A stretch of 64,000 nt of DNA, taken from the NCBI GenBank assembly GCA_050084985.1, contig JBITNC010000001.1, forward strand, positions 148,800,001 through 148,864,000, in the 5' to 3' direction. The first letter of the stretch is position 1. Each line of letters begins with the position of its first letter. Source of the DNA: Nageia nagi. Taxonomy: Eukaryota; Pinophyta. The notes beneath the pieces are model-generated. The model worked only from the letters and a program-made list of their open reading frames with translations. It was not told the origin of the DNA and did no database searches. Positions 41,101 through 56,100 of this stretch are shown one piece after another. A program made the position numbers and the translations under genes.

Positions 41101-44100
41101 GGTAGCCTTCAGCTACAAAAACCAATCTTTTGCACAACATCCACCTTTTGGGAAACAATGTCAGGATTCAATGGAGGTCATATTTCAGAGTTTTAGGTCA
41201 TCATAGGCAACCTTCAGCTAGAAAAACCAATCTTTTGCAAAACACCCATCTTTTAGGACAAGCCTTCGCAAAACACCCATGTTCTAGGATAGGACTATCT
41301 AGAACACTCATGTTCTGGCATGATGCCAATAGTTTGGTACAAATAATCTCAAAAGTTAGATTCACAGTCATCTTAAACATGGCGACATTCTTCATAGACA
41401 AAGTTCTAGAATGCTGTAGTTGGATAATCCCATTGTTGCCTTCTCCTTTGGGATTGCAAAACTCAGATTCTTATTTCCTATATATTAACCTTTTGAATCC
41501 CTCTCTTGTTTCATATTTCATGCTTCAACTTGTCCTATTTGACATCTTATTCATTACATAATTGCTTGATGTGTTTATACTAACTGTGCTAGCTTGTCCT
41601 ACTTGGCATGTCTCATTCATTTCGTAATTATTGTTTGATGTGTTAAACTAATAGTGCTAATGATTTTTTGAGGTTTTGTGATTTCTTGCTTACATGTTTC
41701 AAATTAGAATGTCTTTGGATTATTAGTTCATATTCGACAACAAAGAAGGTATTCTTCTCGAACATTTCCTTGTCTTCGCATTTTCAATTTGACAATCAAC
41801 TTGTATTAACTTAATCTTTAACCTCATTCAACATAATTAGCATGTAGTGTAGCTTCCACCTGCATTATCATGGTTAGAATAGTTGTATATTTGCATTTTA
41901 TCAAACATAGCTTAATCTTGTTGCTAGATTATCTCAAGCATATATGGTCCATTGCTTAATAGTCCTTTGATTGTCACAATGATCGTTTGGTTTCTCTGTT
42001 ATGTGTACATAATTTTTTCCAACTTTTTGCTTCGATTTTGGTTTTTTGTTTGCCTTTATGCAAAGCTCCTCAACTTTGTCTTTGACCTTTACTATTTGCT
42101 TCTACTTTTGGTTAGCCAACTTTTCTTCTTGACTTCAAGATCTTCATCTTTTGATTGATTTGATTATTCGTTTTGGTGAAAACAAGTTCATCGTGTAAAA
42201 TACAAGATTTTGGGGACCCTATTTTTGCAAAGACAATGAAGTAAATTGCCTAATGAAAGGTCTCAGGTGATGAATAGTTGATTTTGAGCAGTGCAAAAGA
42301 TGATATTGGGGAGCAATACATGGAGATTTTTTCGTTGGAGTCCTTGAAGTGATTCAGAGCATTTGGTCAGTAGTTTTGGATCCAAAGAGCTAGGATTTGA
42401 GCGACATCACAAAGTACAAAATTTTTGGGTCTTGAAAGGAGCCTATGGAAATGGGGTCATTTTTGAAGTCTGCTAGAGTTGAGATTTGAAGATGCCAAGT
42501 TGTGAAGGACGGAAAAGCAAGTGTATTGAAACTTGGAACTTCTCAAAACAATCAAAATTGCAAAATCTATGTCATGGGGGGATTTTTGGAGCTTTGATGA
42601 TATCAAAGCTAGAAGAAATCTGCCTAAGTGAGATTTCATCAAATGCTAAGTTTGCCAGAGTGGAAGTTGTAGGACATGAGCTAGTGAAGGGCCTCGTTTC
42701 AGAAAAGTTTAGGCTTGGAAATTTTGGGATTTGACCAAGTTTGTGCCCTCTCACACCTAGGCAAAGTTTTTAAGGGTTTGATGACATCAAAGCCAAAAAA
42801 TTGGCACCCAAGGAAAAAAGCGTGCATTTTTGATCAAATTTTAGTCAAAATTTCGAAAAGATCAAGAGGTGAAGGATCAAATTCTTAGCATTTTTGTCTT
42901 GGAAGTGTGCCATTTGGATCAAAATTGCTCTAAGGAGAGTTAGGTGCGTTTTGAAGTTTGGTGACTACAAAGAGATAAAACTAGAGCCTAGCATGAAAGT
43001 GCTCATTTTTCACAAAATTTAGAATGCATTTTTGATTATAGCACCTAGCATGAAAGTGCTCATTTTTCTCAAAATTTAGAATGCATTTTTGATGACATGG
43101 CATGATGAAGAAGGGAAAATGAAGCAAGTTTGCTATTGGAAAATTTTATGTTCAAGACACATAGGTGCACATTTTGAGGGATTAACAACATCAAAGAAAA
43201 AAATTATGCCTAAACTGAATTGCACTCAATAGTGTTGAAATTTTGACTTTCCCAAATCAAAATTTGGGCACATGGGTATTGTAGAGCATAAAAAATCAAG
43301 CAACATTGGGCTTGATAGTTTTGAAATTGAGCAAAATCAGCTTTCCGCAAACCTAGGCACAAGATTTGAGAGTTTGATGCCATCAAAGGCCAAAAACATG
43401 TGCCTAGAGCTTGGAGACACCAAAATGACTAAAATTTTGATTTGATTTTTGAAGACACATGCACATGGAGGGTCAAAATTCATGCATATTTGCCTTTGAA
43501 ATTTTTGTAAAAAAATGAAGGAATACTCTCCTCATGCTCAGGTGCATATTTTTGGAATTTGCCATCATCAAAAAGAAAAAAATGGCGCCTAAGGTGGAGA
43601 TTGACCAAAAATTGAAATTTCACTTGAAGACAAGGGAGGATGCACCATCAAATTTCACACCTTTTGGCTAAAGGGATCTCCAAAATGGCTCAAGAATATA
43701 CACCTCACACTTAGGCACATTATTTTTGAGTTTGACACCATCAAAGGCCGAAAAAATGTGCCTAGCATGAGAATAGGTGCTTTTGACCAAAATTTTGAAA
43801 AACAATTTTAAGACATGATCATGTGTAGGATGTAGATCCAAATGCATTCCCTTTGAAACTTTTGCAAAAAAGTGAAAAAATGGAGATTTTGTAATTAAGC
43901 GGCCATTTTGGAGAAGATTTGTTTGAAAATAGATTGAAAAATTCCATCCGCTAGTGTGAATGGGGAAATTTCGGCAAAAAAGCCCAAAATCACACTCTAG
44001 AAAATGGGTATGGTGAGCAACATTAAAGTAAACCTCTTTAACCTTGGGAACATTGCCAAAAGATCAAGCATGAACCATTGAGAGAGAAGAGTTGGCCGTT

Positions 44101-47100
44101 CATCACCAAAATACAAGCAAACGGGCTCCAAAATCACCAAAATGGCTTCCAAATTCGTGCAAATGTCTTGAATTCTTGTGTATGTAGCTTATATTGTTAA
44201 TGGGATGAGTATTGTCTTTCACAACTCGAAATGTAATTTCAATTAGCTTTAAATTTCAAAAATTAACATTTTTAGTTTTTTTAGGAAAACCCAAAAAAAG
44301 TCTATAAATAGACCATAGGGGGTTCCCATTTTGGAAAGAATATTGCTAGAGCAAATTTTTTGAAAAAGAAGCAAATTGATCTATGCTTGTAATCTTTTGC
44401 ACAAATTTATACAAAGTGGTGAACTACTTGAACCAAAGCAATTTGTCATTTGTGGAATCATGGATTTAATCTTTAGAGCTTTTTTGAGTGATTTGAATTC
44501 TTTTGTGCTTTTTCCTTGAAAATTTTCAAATTTTTGGAAATTTTGTTGAAAATTTTAAAAGTTTTTAAATCATTTGTAAATCATTACTAATCCATAATTT
44601 GCATAGTAAGTGAACGTATTCTGAGATTTTCTTTCATTCTATAGCATCCAGTTAGATTTTTCATTCGAAACGAAGTTTGTTTGCGCAATTGTTGTGTCTT
44701 GTCTTGCTTTTGATTTCTTATCAGTCATACTTAGGTGTATTGATAATCAACTTTGCCCTTTGCTCCTCTTGAAGATAAATTGGACTTAGGTCATTTTATT
44801 TTCAAGTTGGAAGTCTTTGAATGAGACTTCTTGACCGATTCGGAAGTAAGGAATCTTAGACACTACTTCATTGTGACTTTTCCTTTGTTATCTAACTAGC
44901 CTTGGATCATTCTCCTCTTTTTCTTTTCTTTATTTTTCATTTTCTTTAAAATTCAAAACAACTTTCGAACTTTGCATATAAACAACTTAGTCCTTTTAAA
45001 ATACATGAGTTAACAATTATTACCTCTATTACACCACTAAGTTGATTCCCAAAACAAGATTTACATAATTTAAGCTTGCCTTGGCAATGGAAATTTTCTA
45101 AAGAAACCTTGGGGTATCAGTCCTTACGAGAGGAGATAAGTTATGCAATCTCACTTGATGTTGGGTTGCTTTCATATGTGATCGCCTATGGTGATGCGTT
45201 GTATAAGAGGAAAGATTTCCATCCCAACTTAAATTGTTGTTAGAAGGAGGGCCTTGTAATGCACCCTTCTAGTGTTTATCCAATTTAGCATTTAATTCCG
45301 CATTCATTCATAAATTAGGGCATCAATGTACATGCTCATTAACCATCCAGACATGTGCTCAAAACTGAAATATAACAGCAGTAGCTAAATCTGATATAAA
45401 GTTAATACAATATGCGAACTTGTTCAAACTAGGGCACAAATTACAGATCTGTTACACGACTCCAATATGCCTTCAAATGACTATAATCCACCCATATTCC
45501 CAAGCATAACCAATGATAATATTACAAGAGTAAATAGAAAACATGCATTCACATTCGAAACGCAATATGAGAGCCAATATCATGTATAACCAACAAAGAA
45601 TATGTATAGGGCTGTAACAAGTTCTAGGGCACAAGCCCAAAACTCCGAAATGGTCAACCAAGACTCCTAAATGTTGGTGCAAGTCCCAAGAAGGCTCTCA
45701 AGCTTGGTGCAAGTCTTAATATGGCTCCCAATGGCTGGCACAAGCTTTCAAGTGGCAAAGATGGATGGTGCAAGACTCTAGAATGCTCCTCAAGGTTGGC
45801 ACAAGCTTTCCAAGTGATGTAGAAGCGTAGAAGAGCTACTTCTAGGCCAGGGAGTAGCCCTAAGCCCTAGAAGGTAGAGACGGGAAGCATTCCTAAGCTC
45901 CGAATGATCCAAGATCGAGTGCACATGATGATGTTTTCAAATGAGGTGCTCACTTCCCTTTTATAGAAGTCCAATTCTAATTTGTGGTTGGCCGACCCAA
46001 CCCAGAAGTATAAATAACTCTTAATTGACGAATGGCTCCTCCTAAGCTAGACGTTGGACAATTAAGGAATAATATATTTTTTATTACAAAACATGGTCGA
46101 CTTTTATTATAAAATAACAAAGACTCCTAATCTAAATATAATTCACTCCTAATACCCCTCATAGGGCCATACCATTAATTATAAGTGTCACAAACGATTA
46201 TAAATACAATATTATTAAATTGGGTCTCGCATGTGCAATAGTAGGAAATTGGCTTCATGGACGAATCTTCAAAAGTCCATATCTTTTCTCTTTCTTGACG
46301 GAACCATGTTGTGTGACCTGTCAAAATGATTGGCACAAGATTCTCTACCCATTCTAGAAGATAAATCGACGATCCATGGATTGTGACAAAAGTTAGGCCT
46401 TCAACAAGGTTTCTTGAAATTGGGGACATTACAGGTGTTGAACTGTTTATTTGCTCTAAGCGTTGATTTATTGGGCCATTTAAACTTTTATAGGCTCCCT
46501 ATTCTATCCCAAGATTAATTGGCGCTAGAAGGAGGGCAGTTAAATTGTTTATCTTGCGCTGATTGTTAGTTACGTTTTGTTTTTTATAGGCCTCCTGATC
46601 TGCAGACCAACATAAATTGGTGCTAGAAGGAAGGCCCTGAATTGTTTTTATGTCTTGTTTAATTGTTGTCTCTTGAATTTTCTTTTTATTTTTTGTTTTG
46701 CTCCTTTAAAGCTTCACGCTGGGACCTAGAAGAGAGAACAAATTTCTTTATAGTACCAGGTCAGCTAAAGAAGCAAAAGCTATATTCTGCATCTTATTCT
46801 AATGTTATATGCATTTTCTCTAATGTTCTATCCCTTTTTTCCAACGTATATTCCATGTTTTGGAGTGAACATCACTTATGTACTTTGTTTTGTACTGACA
46901 TGATCCCTGTGCAAAGGATTGTTGGTCATCTAAATAACCAAACAGTAACTCTAGAATACACCAACAAATCATAATAAAGAAAACTCTTCTGGAAGTCTCC
47001 CTCAGGAAAAGAAAAACAACATCACATATTTTCTTGATCCTCGGAGGGGAGCTAAATACTATCTTTGATCACCAAGAGCAACAAGGGGTGCATGTACAAC

Positions 47101-50100
47101 CCTGAATACAGATGGCTTTTTTGATTTTGTCCTGAGAGAAAGCCTATGGGATATAGAGCTGCAAAATAGATAGTAGACGTGGTGCATTGGGGAAAGTCAG
47201 AACAAAGGATTTGGAAGAGACTGGACTGGTTCCTATTAGGGGATGAATTGCTGGACAATTGTTGGGGCACAAAAACCTCTATCCCAGAAAATTGAAGGAC
47301 AGATAACTGTCCAGTGGTATTGGAATTTGACGTGAATCCTAAAATGTCATGTTCTTGTTTTGTTTTTAAATTGTAGATTCTATTCATATATCCATTATGA
47401 GATAAAAGCATAGGAAAGATAAAAAGGAATCATACTATAATTGTTCCAAGCGTTCTACCTTAATTGATAAGAACCCTTATTAATGGACATGAATCCTTTT
47501 TTTAAAAGATTTTGTTCATATTTCCTTAAATAAATCAAGAGCATAGGGATGGTAAAAGAAGTTACACAGTAACATGTGCTCTTGCTTCTTGCAATCTTTC
47601 AAAAACGTTCTCAATTTGCCCCAAATGATTTTTCTTCTTTCTATATATACAAAAATCATCTAGAAAAACTCTAATGAATATTCCAATATAAGGCTCAAAA
47701 CCTCTATTCATTAGTCTCTGAAATATAGCATGTGCATTACACAATCCAAAGGGCATTACTTGGTAAGTAAACATACCCCATGGAGTGGTGTAAGTTGTCT
47801 TCAATTGATCCTTCTCTACTATCCAAACTTGGTTATATCCACTATAACCATTTGCAAAACTATATCAATCATATCCAACAACTTCATCCAAAATTTGATC
47901 TAAAAAAGGAAGAGGATAATGATCTTTCTTTGTGAATATATTCAACTTTCAATAATCCACACATATTCTTATCTTCCCATTCTTCTTTCTAGATACCACA
48001 ATAGGAGAAACCCATTCTGAATTATCTACAAGAAAGATAAATCCTACATCTAAGAGCTTTTGTATTTCCTCCTTTATACCTTTAGAGGAATTTGGATTCA
48101 TCCTATCGGGCATCTGTTTAATGGGATTAATATTATCCATCAATTCAATTGAATGTTCTATCCATGTTACTTGTTTTAAATCCTTATAATCAAAGGTGAA
48201 GAGATGGATATACCTCCAGAAAAGCTAAAAATACTCTTCTTTATCATTTTCTTCAATAGCATCCCCAAATCCTAGTTGCATCAGAAGATGCTCCACTTCT
48301 TCCTCTATAAAGTGCATAGCAGATTCAGCAGGTGGAGTTGGCAATATATCCATCACAGAGATATCAACATCCTCCTCATATTCAGTATGCACATCAGTGG
48401 TACTTGTATAACCTGAGCATGTCCACTCTTCACTTAGGTAAGATTTCCATAGCAGAGAACGTAAACCCCATATTTTTATCACAGAAGATTTAAAACATCA
48501 TAAGGTATAGGTTGTTTTTGATAGGATACTAGAGCATATGGGAAATTGCTGAGGTATACCAGTGTCAATTTTTTCAAATTAGTTTGTACTTTGTATGTAT
48601 GCACAAATGTTTCACTTAAGAAAAGGAGATGTTCTTTGAATGTGCAAAGGCTAGTAGAGATGGTCAAAGTAAGGCTCATAGATGGTTCAGCAATTTCACT
48701 GTTAAATTGTTTAAATTTTTTGTCAAATCCAGATGGAAGAGGAACTTGTCCTTGTTTGTTTCTGAGATTAGATTCTTTCATAGTATTCTGGAGCAGTTTA
48801 AGCAATCAGATCCTATCATATAAGGCTTGAACTGTTTCACTTTGGGTGAAGGATTTGTTATTTCATAGGTATGATTGGAATGCATAGCATAAGTTACTAT
48901 TCAAGCTTCTACTGGCAATTCTTTGATGAACTTGTTTAACTGTTGCTGTCAGATTCAGAATTTTTACAAAGCAAATGCAAGGATAGTACAACAAAGTGCT
49001 TTATACTTTCTACGCCTAAGTGAAAATCTTGTTTCCTTTGATACTTGTAAGTTTGTCAAAATTAACAATAATATTATTTTCTATTAATGCGGTTCAAATG
49101 GTTTTATATTGCAGCTTGGTCATCTCTAGAGAGGGTAATGGAACAAGTTGATGAAAGGGAATCTGGGGCACCTTTGTGGAAGCATTATGTGGAGCTTTGG
49201 TCCCAGCTAATGTCCTTCTCCACAGACAGAGACAGACATGTAAAGAAAGTTAGTGAGAAAGAGAATATCCCTGATACCAAATCTGGGGAAACTGTCGGTG
49301 GAAACAAAAAAGATGCAGAATTGCAGGCATCTGTTTTTGATTGTTTAGTCAGATCCACTATGAAGGCAATTGCAGAGCTTAATTTGAAATATAGGGTGAA
49401 AAGTTTACATGTGCAGGCATCTGACAATTCAACCGAGGAACAAGGTTTTACTACTGTTCACTTTTTCTGAAGTGTGTGCATGATTTTATATTCACACTTC
49501 CTTTGTCTGTACATAACTTGTCTTCATTTAAAGTTAAAAAATATGGTGCCTATACAGCTATAGGAGGTTTTCTTAAAGCATTATTGAAGAGGGTATTCCA
49601 TTTGGTTTGCAGATAAATTGTCTTCTTAATGGTGCCTCAAGTTGTTTTATTTCAATGGTTTCACTTCTTAAGAAGTAATTATGTTCACTGTTATTTATGA
49701 ACAAACATTCATACAAGCATAAAACTTGGAACTCTTATAAAAGTTTAGATTTCAACATGTAAAAAGAACATAACTCGTTCATTCAGCTTTTTTGTAGAGT
49801 TGAATAACTACCGTTGATGTGAAATCAAATATTTGTAACTACAGCCACCCTTGGGAGATTTTGGTAAGGAAATTTCATTGTGTAAACATTAGAAATGTAC
49901 AACAAGAATGCCAATTTGTTTGAAAATGAAAAGCAACAACTTCACACATTAATTGTGAATACCTAAGGGGATTGACAACAAAGGACAACCATACAAAGAT
50001 GGCTTTCTACTTCATTCATGATACCTTGAATTTTTCGGGGACTCCCATTGACAGAGTATGAGTTGCCTAGGACTTGTCTTTGATTGTCCTACGCATTACT

Positions 50101-53100
50101 TAGCACATGATTCTATCCTAACGGCCAAGAAGTTATCGCCTCCCTCTCAGAACACAACTTTGTTGATGAGGACCTTACTTGAATGCAATCCAGGAGACCT
50201 CTTGTGCCAAGTAGGATGTATAGGAAGTTGGAAGATTAGGTAAATGGGTAGTAATCCAAAATTGTTGGGTCTTGATTAGAGGCACTTCTAGTAGCTTGGA
50301 CTAGGCCTTGGCCACCCACCCTCTCATCTTCAGCTTCTAAATGATGTCAACATGACACTTGTCTAGTGCTCTCATTCACACTTTGGAATTGCAATGACAT
50401 GATATGGTCATCTCTTGGGTCAGTTTGCGACATCGTCCACCACATGAACCTTATTATATTCATCAAGACACATGATAGATTTGTTAGGGACCTCTCCCAC
50501 TTTACAAGATCTAGATGGATTTCTATGTACAAGGCTCCTACAAATTCAGGCAATAGCAGTTGTGACTCGAGTGGCATGGTCTTCTTGGTCAATGACTACT
50601 TTCTCCTGAAGATTAGATTGGAGGGCATTGATGCCCATGCATGGTACATCTGGATCTACGTCTTGAGGTCCCCACCACTCAAGCGAGTATACAGAGTGAG
50701 ATGTTACTTCCCATCAACAATATCATTGTATGTCATACAAGGGTTTGGAGAATCCCCTTATCTCAACCTTTTCGTAGAGATTTCTTGGTATTTGGTACAA
50801 GGCAAGATCATGCTTATGTTGGTATGTTTTTCTTTCCTCCAAAGCAACCAAACCACTTAGGTGAAGCAACGTTACTTGCTCCCACTTGAAAGGACTCTTT
50901 GCCCCAAGTTTTCTCTTGCATGGAAAGGGTATTACTCAAGTGGTGAGGGATGAGAACTGTTAACCTTTTACAATGTAGTCTTCGTGATGACTTAGGTCAT
51001 AAATTCAATGCACAAAAGGAAGGAAAGATCACAAGTGTGGACGAAAGCGAAGAAAAATCACAAATGTGAGGAAAATGCTGGGAACTTGAAACAAATGAGC
51101 AAAAGAAACTACCCACCGATGATGCATTGTCTAGACAGTTCATTCCTCGGATTCTTTAAGAAACAATATTCATTTATCAAACTTATCATCAAATAGCAAG
51201 GCTTAAGTTGCTACCAAGTAAGAGCACATGGTTGTTCATTCCAATATGAGTGACTCAATGGTAAATGGGGATGAGACAAAATGACCAGCATATGAATATG
51301 AACTTCTAACTGAATTTCATAAGAAGAAATTTTTATCAATAGTACATCCACTTAATATGACAACCACTTCAAAATATATTCAACCAGCTTCTGTTAAAAC
51401 TCCCAATTTTCAAAGAGAATGAACATAAGTAGAGGAACTATTTAACCAGTAAGAAAATCTTACAGGATGCATGCATAATCCTATGAAATGAAAGGCTTCA
51501 TTGCATTCTTCAAAGCACTATTGCAGAAAGAAAACAACTTTGGAAAAGATATTCAACAACAAAACATAGCATTCCTTTCTTTGATAGCAAAAATCCCCTT
51601 CAAAATGATCGAAGTGTGATATATGTAGTTCCCAAAAGTGGCTGCATTAAGTGCAGCGTTGCATAGTCATTGAATCAGATATGAAATAAATATCACATCT
51701 TCACAAACATCTATGCTACTTCGGCTGCCATGGCATTTAACAATTGCCAAAAATAAATGCCATTGCTGAAAAATTAAACATGCATGTCTAATCTATGCAA
51801 ATAGAAATCGGATACGACCGTAAAGTCTGACATTTGAATCGGTGGGAGCAAAAACACATCCACACGTCGGTCAAATCAATGAAATGATAGTTTTTAGAAC
51901 CATAAATGCATGCAACCTGAAAAGAAAATGTGCAGATCAAATCTACAAGCAAATCAAATCCATGAGAAAATCAAATCTGCTTTGGATTTTGTAATATTCC
52001 CAAATAATTCTCTAAACAAATATTAGCCAAATAAGCATCAAACAATATCAATATGCACTCCTATACATGCCACAAACTAGATTAGGGCATCAAAAATGGA
52101 AAATAACAAACCAGGAAGCCAAACGATGCACCTCGCTAGCTGGATCCCAATGTCACACTTGGGGGCTCACTTAGTATGCAAAACACACCCAAAAATGCCA
52201 ATGATGCACCATACAGGCATATACACACAAAAATAGCTCAATGTTGCAAATATGGAAGCATGAACATCACACAATGAGACAAATAATGAGATCCAACTTC
52301 CAAGTATGACACGGTTCTATTAACTACAGAATAGTGAGTACAATACTGAATTGGCCCAAAGGGCTTAACGTTGGCCTCCACTGAGCCAACTAGGGCATAC
52401 AAAATGGTGAGATAGATCCTGAAACTGAATGCCTCACTGAAGGGCTCCCTCATAGGCTAGCTTCCAACAAAGAGAATGTATGTGATTTCAGAATGCCACC
52501 AGATGGATTCAAAGGTGTAGACTACTTGTAGATGCCTTAGGGTAGGGCAGCCTCACTCGCATGAACATTCACCTCAACCATAAGACAAAAGGTATTCTAT
52601 GCCTCATGAACTCTCCTTGTACGCTGCGCTCAAGGGTGCTTGACACCATCAAGTCTTTGGAACTTCGAAGAGAAGGGTTTCTGTATAAAATCAAGTCTCT
52701 CTCTACAATGAGGCTCATTAGCCTTATATAGCTCATCACTGTATCTGGATCTCACCTCAAAGTCATCACCCAGCCTTCCTAATCCAATGTTGGCTTCCTA
52801 GAAGCCTCACAAATCCCAACGAAGGTTCCTAGGGTTAATCCAAGCCCAACGTGGGTATGTGGGCCCTTCACATACTCAACATGGGTCCTCATGCTCAACG
52901 TAGGTGCTTGGGAGTCACCCATGCCACGTGGGGGTTTAGAAATGCATGCGTGGATGTCTTGGAGTCATAATGAGCCAACGTGGTGTTTAGAGTGCATGCG
53001 TGCGTGTTTAGGAGTCATCATGGGGCAACGTGGGTTCTAGGAGTCTACCCAAGGCTGGCACGTGTACAAGTGCTCCCAAATCCAACGTTGGGGCAAATAG

Positions 53101-56100
53101 GTGTTTATCCATGCTCAAGTGTCATCTAGGTGCTATACAAGCCTTGGGTATCCCACAATCATCTTTTATGATCTCCAAGTGTATTAATGACAAGTAAAAT
53201 AACATATCCTAGCTTGGGAGCAAAACATCCCTCATGGGGTTCACAAAGTGGGTCCAACGGACCTTTATAATTCTATCCCAAGTAACTAACAACAAATACA
53301 TGAGTAAATAAATATTTACAAAAAGGGAATCCTTACGATTCCAAACTTAATTATTTTTTTACAAAAAGGGGATCTTACAAAGCCTCCCCTCTCGAATTGC
53401 TTGCCCTCAAGCAATTGTAAAATGCCAAGAATCATTATCTTCCAAACATCCCTTCAATAATTCTCCTCCATAACTCAGCCCATGAAGTCCTTGTATTAAT
53501 CTTTGGAGTTCTTCTTTGGTGTGTAGACGTTGCATGCAAAAATTTTGATATTTTTGCCAAAGTCTATTCTATCTTTGGCAATCTACATTAAGTACAAAAA
53601 TGACTTCAAATATTTTGGTACAATAATCCTTAGGAGACACAAGGATGCATGCGAAGATTCTGAGGTACTCATCCATCCTAAGCACCTAATTACAGTAGTG
53701 AGCTTTTGGAAGAACCTTTAAAAATATACCGGCAAAAACATAAAAACGAGCAAGCATGAGTGAGAAAAAGTGGAGCTTTTGCATCATAATTGATGCCAAG
53801 ACTTCCCCAAGCTCAATGTTGGGTGCCAAGCTCCTTCTATATCCAACTTTGGGTGCCAATTCTCCTTTTTGCCCAACATAGGATGCCATAGTCTTTTCTT
53901 GCCCAATGTTAGTTGCTTAGACTCCTTGATGCTCAACATGGGGTGCCAAACCTCTTCCTTGTCCAATGTTGGGTGCCAAGCCTGCTTCATGTCCAATGTG
54001 GGGTGCTAGACTTCCTCTTTACGCAACGTCAGGTGCTGAGACCTCTTCATGATCAATGTGGGATGTCGAATCTCCTCCGTGCTTGACGTGAGATGCCAAT
54101 ACCCCTCCATGTCCAACGTGGCATGCTAAGTCTCCTCCTTGCCCAATGTTAGGTGCCAAGGCCCCTCCAAGTCCAACGTGGGGTGCCAAATCTCCTCCTT
54201 GCGCAATGTTATGTGCCAAGGTCCCTCCAAGTGCAACGTGGGGTGCCAAATCTCTTCATTGCCCAACGTTAGGTGCCAAGGCCCCGCCAAGTCCAATGTG
54301 GGATTCCAAATGGCCTCCTTGCCCAACGTTAGCTCATTTTTCTTCTCCTCTTTCTCATCGATGAGATCACTTCCAGATTCTTATTGGTGACTTGTGGGCA
54401 TTCGTCCTTGATTACTTGCAGAGTATGAGTTTACTATCAATATCAAAGCTCATAGTTATAGTTAGATTTCTGTAATAGGTGCGAATGTCACCCAATTCAA
54501 ACAGCCATTGCATACCCAAGATAATGTGGGGATGCCATTTGAGTGGATACACATAAAAGTTTTCTCTAATCGTGTGACTTTGCAATCTCACTCCAAATCT
54601 CTTCATGATTTGGTCTACTAATGTGAGTTTTCCATTGGCATTGAAAGCTTTGAATCCTTCGAACCCTTTGGTTTTGAGTCCCTTCTTCTCCACAAAATCT
54701 CCATCAATAAAATTATGAGAAGCACCAAGGTCTATTAAGACCATTACTCCATCCTTAGCACAATTTACTCCAACAATTTGGACATCATTAGAGTCTTCAT
54801 CCATCTAATGTACATCTACAATTTCAGTCACCTGCTAAAGGAGCTTCATTCTTTGTATCATTTGTTAAGGGGGCTCCTGTATCTTGCATACCTACATCCT
54901 CTTCCTATGATAGATAGACCTTATCAACTTTCTCACCACTTTGTACGTCTGATTCGACATCATCATCATCCTCTCCAACTTCCAAGTTTGACTCTTCATT
55001 ATCATCTCCAAAGGATGAGGAAGCGATAGAGGAACTAGAAATGCGTTGCAAGGGAGGCACGTTTTCTCTTCTAATATGAAGGCGTAGAGGCTTATGTGGA
55101 GGACTGCTTGGCTCTTTCACTAGAGAGATTACAAAACAACTCCCTTTAGGATACACTGCAACTTGCTCAAGCATGCATAAGGGAACATTATCATAAGCTG
55201 CCTCGTTAAGATCAACAACTTCCTTGCTGATTCTTACCACATTCGCCTTCACCTTTGCTTTAGAAGTGCCCATAGTAGCTTGTTGCCCAATTGTCCCTTG
55301 CCTTTTCCCAAGAGAGGATAAGGAAGGCTTTTCAACCAAAGGAGGAGTTTCATCAGTGTTAATAGGAGACTTTCTGATTCTCACAGGAACTTCCTTGGGT
55401 ACTTCAATCTTTTGCTTAGTGAATTTCATCCTCTTTTCTACTGAAGACTCTTGAACATTGGGTTTATCTATACTCTTCTTGCCAACTTTGAGAGGGCTTT
55501 GTTCTTGTTCAATGCTGCATAGATATCATCCATCTTTTTCTTATCCCATATATTCGTATATCTTTTTACAGTGCCTAGAGACTTGTGTTTGTAAGTTATA
55601 TGTTTAGCAAAAGTAGTGCTATAGAAGGTTGCCATGACACCCCTTAGATCATAATTCTTGGCTGCTACTTCTCTTTAGAAAGTATGTTGTAGCTCTTTTC
55701 TCATGCTTTTTGTCTCTACCCATGTTTGACAAACATATCAAGAAATAGCAACAAGTAGGTTGAAAGTAGCATCTTTCTTTCTCCACACCTTTTCTTTCAA
55801 AAACAACAACTTCATGGCAAATTCCATAAGGACTAGGTGATCACTGGCATACCTGGGTAGCAGTAGAGGCTGCTTTTAGAGCCATAGACTCTAATGTATG
55901 TATGCTCTGAATACTGTAGATAAAAATTAGCATGCCCACATATAGCTTGAATGGTAGAATCAAAGATCCTTTTCACTATAGATCCCCCTTTTAACTCTTT
56001 GTAAATGGCATATTCCTATTCATCATTTCTCATGTAGAAATGTATGAATTTGTTATGATACCACCATTTTGGATACACATTCCAGATTGGGATGCCCTTC

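Noticed and set aside
48934-48952. A short intron to join the two frames in exon 11
   Set aside because: It would be 19 bases, far below the minimum for splicing.
54126-54390. Overlapping ORFs on both strands at 54126-54390
   Set aside because: They are made by the 30/60-base tandem repeat, whose period is a multiple of three.
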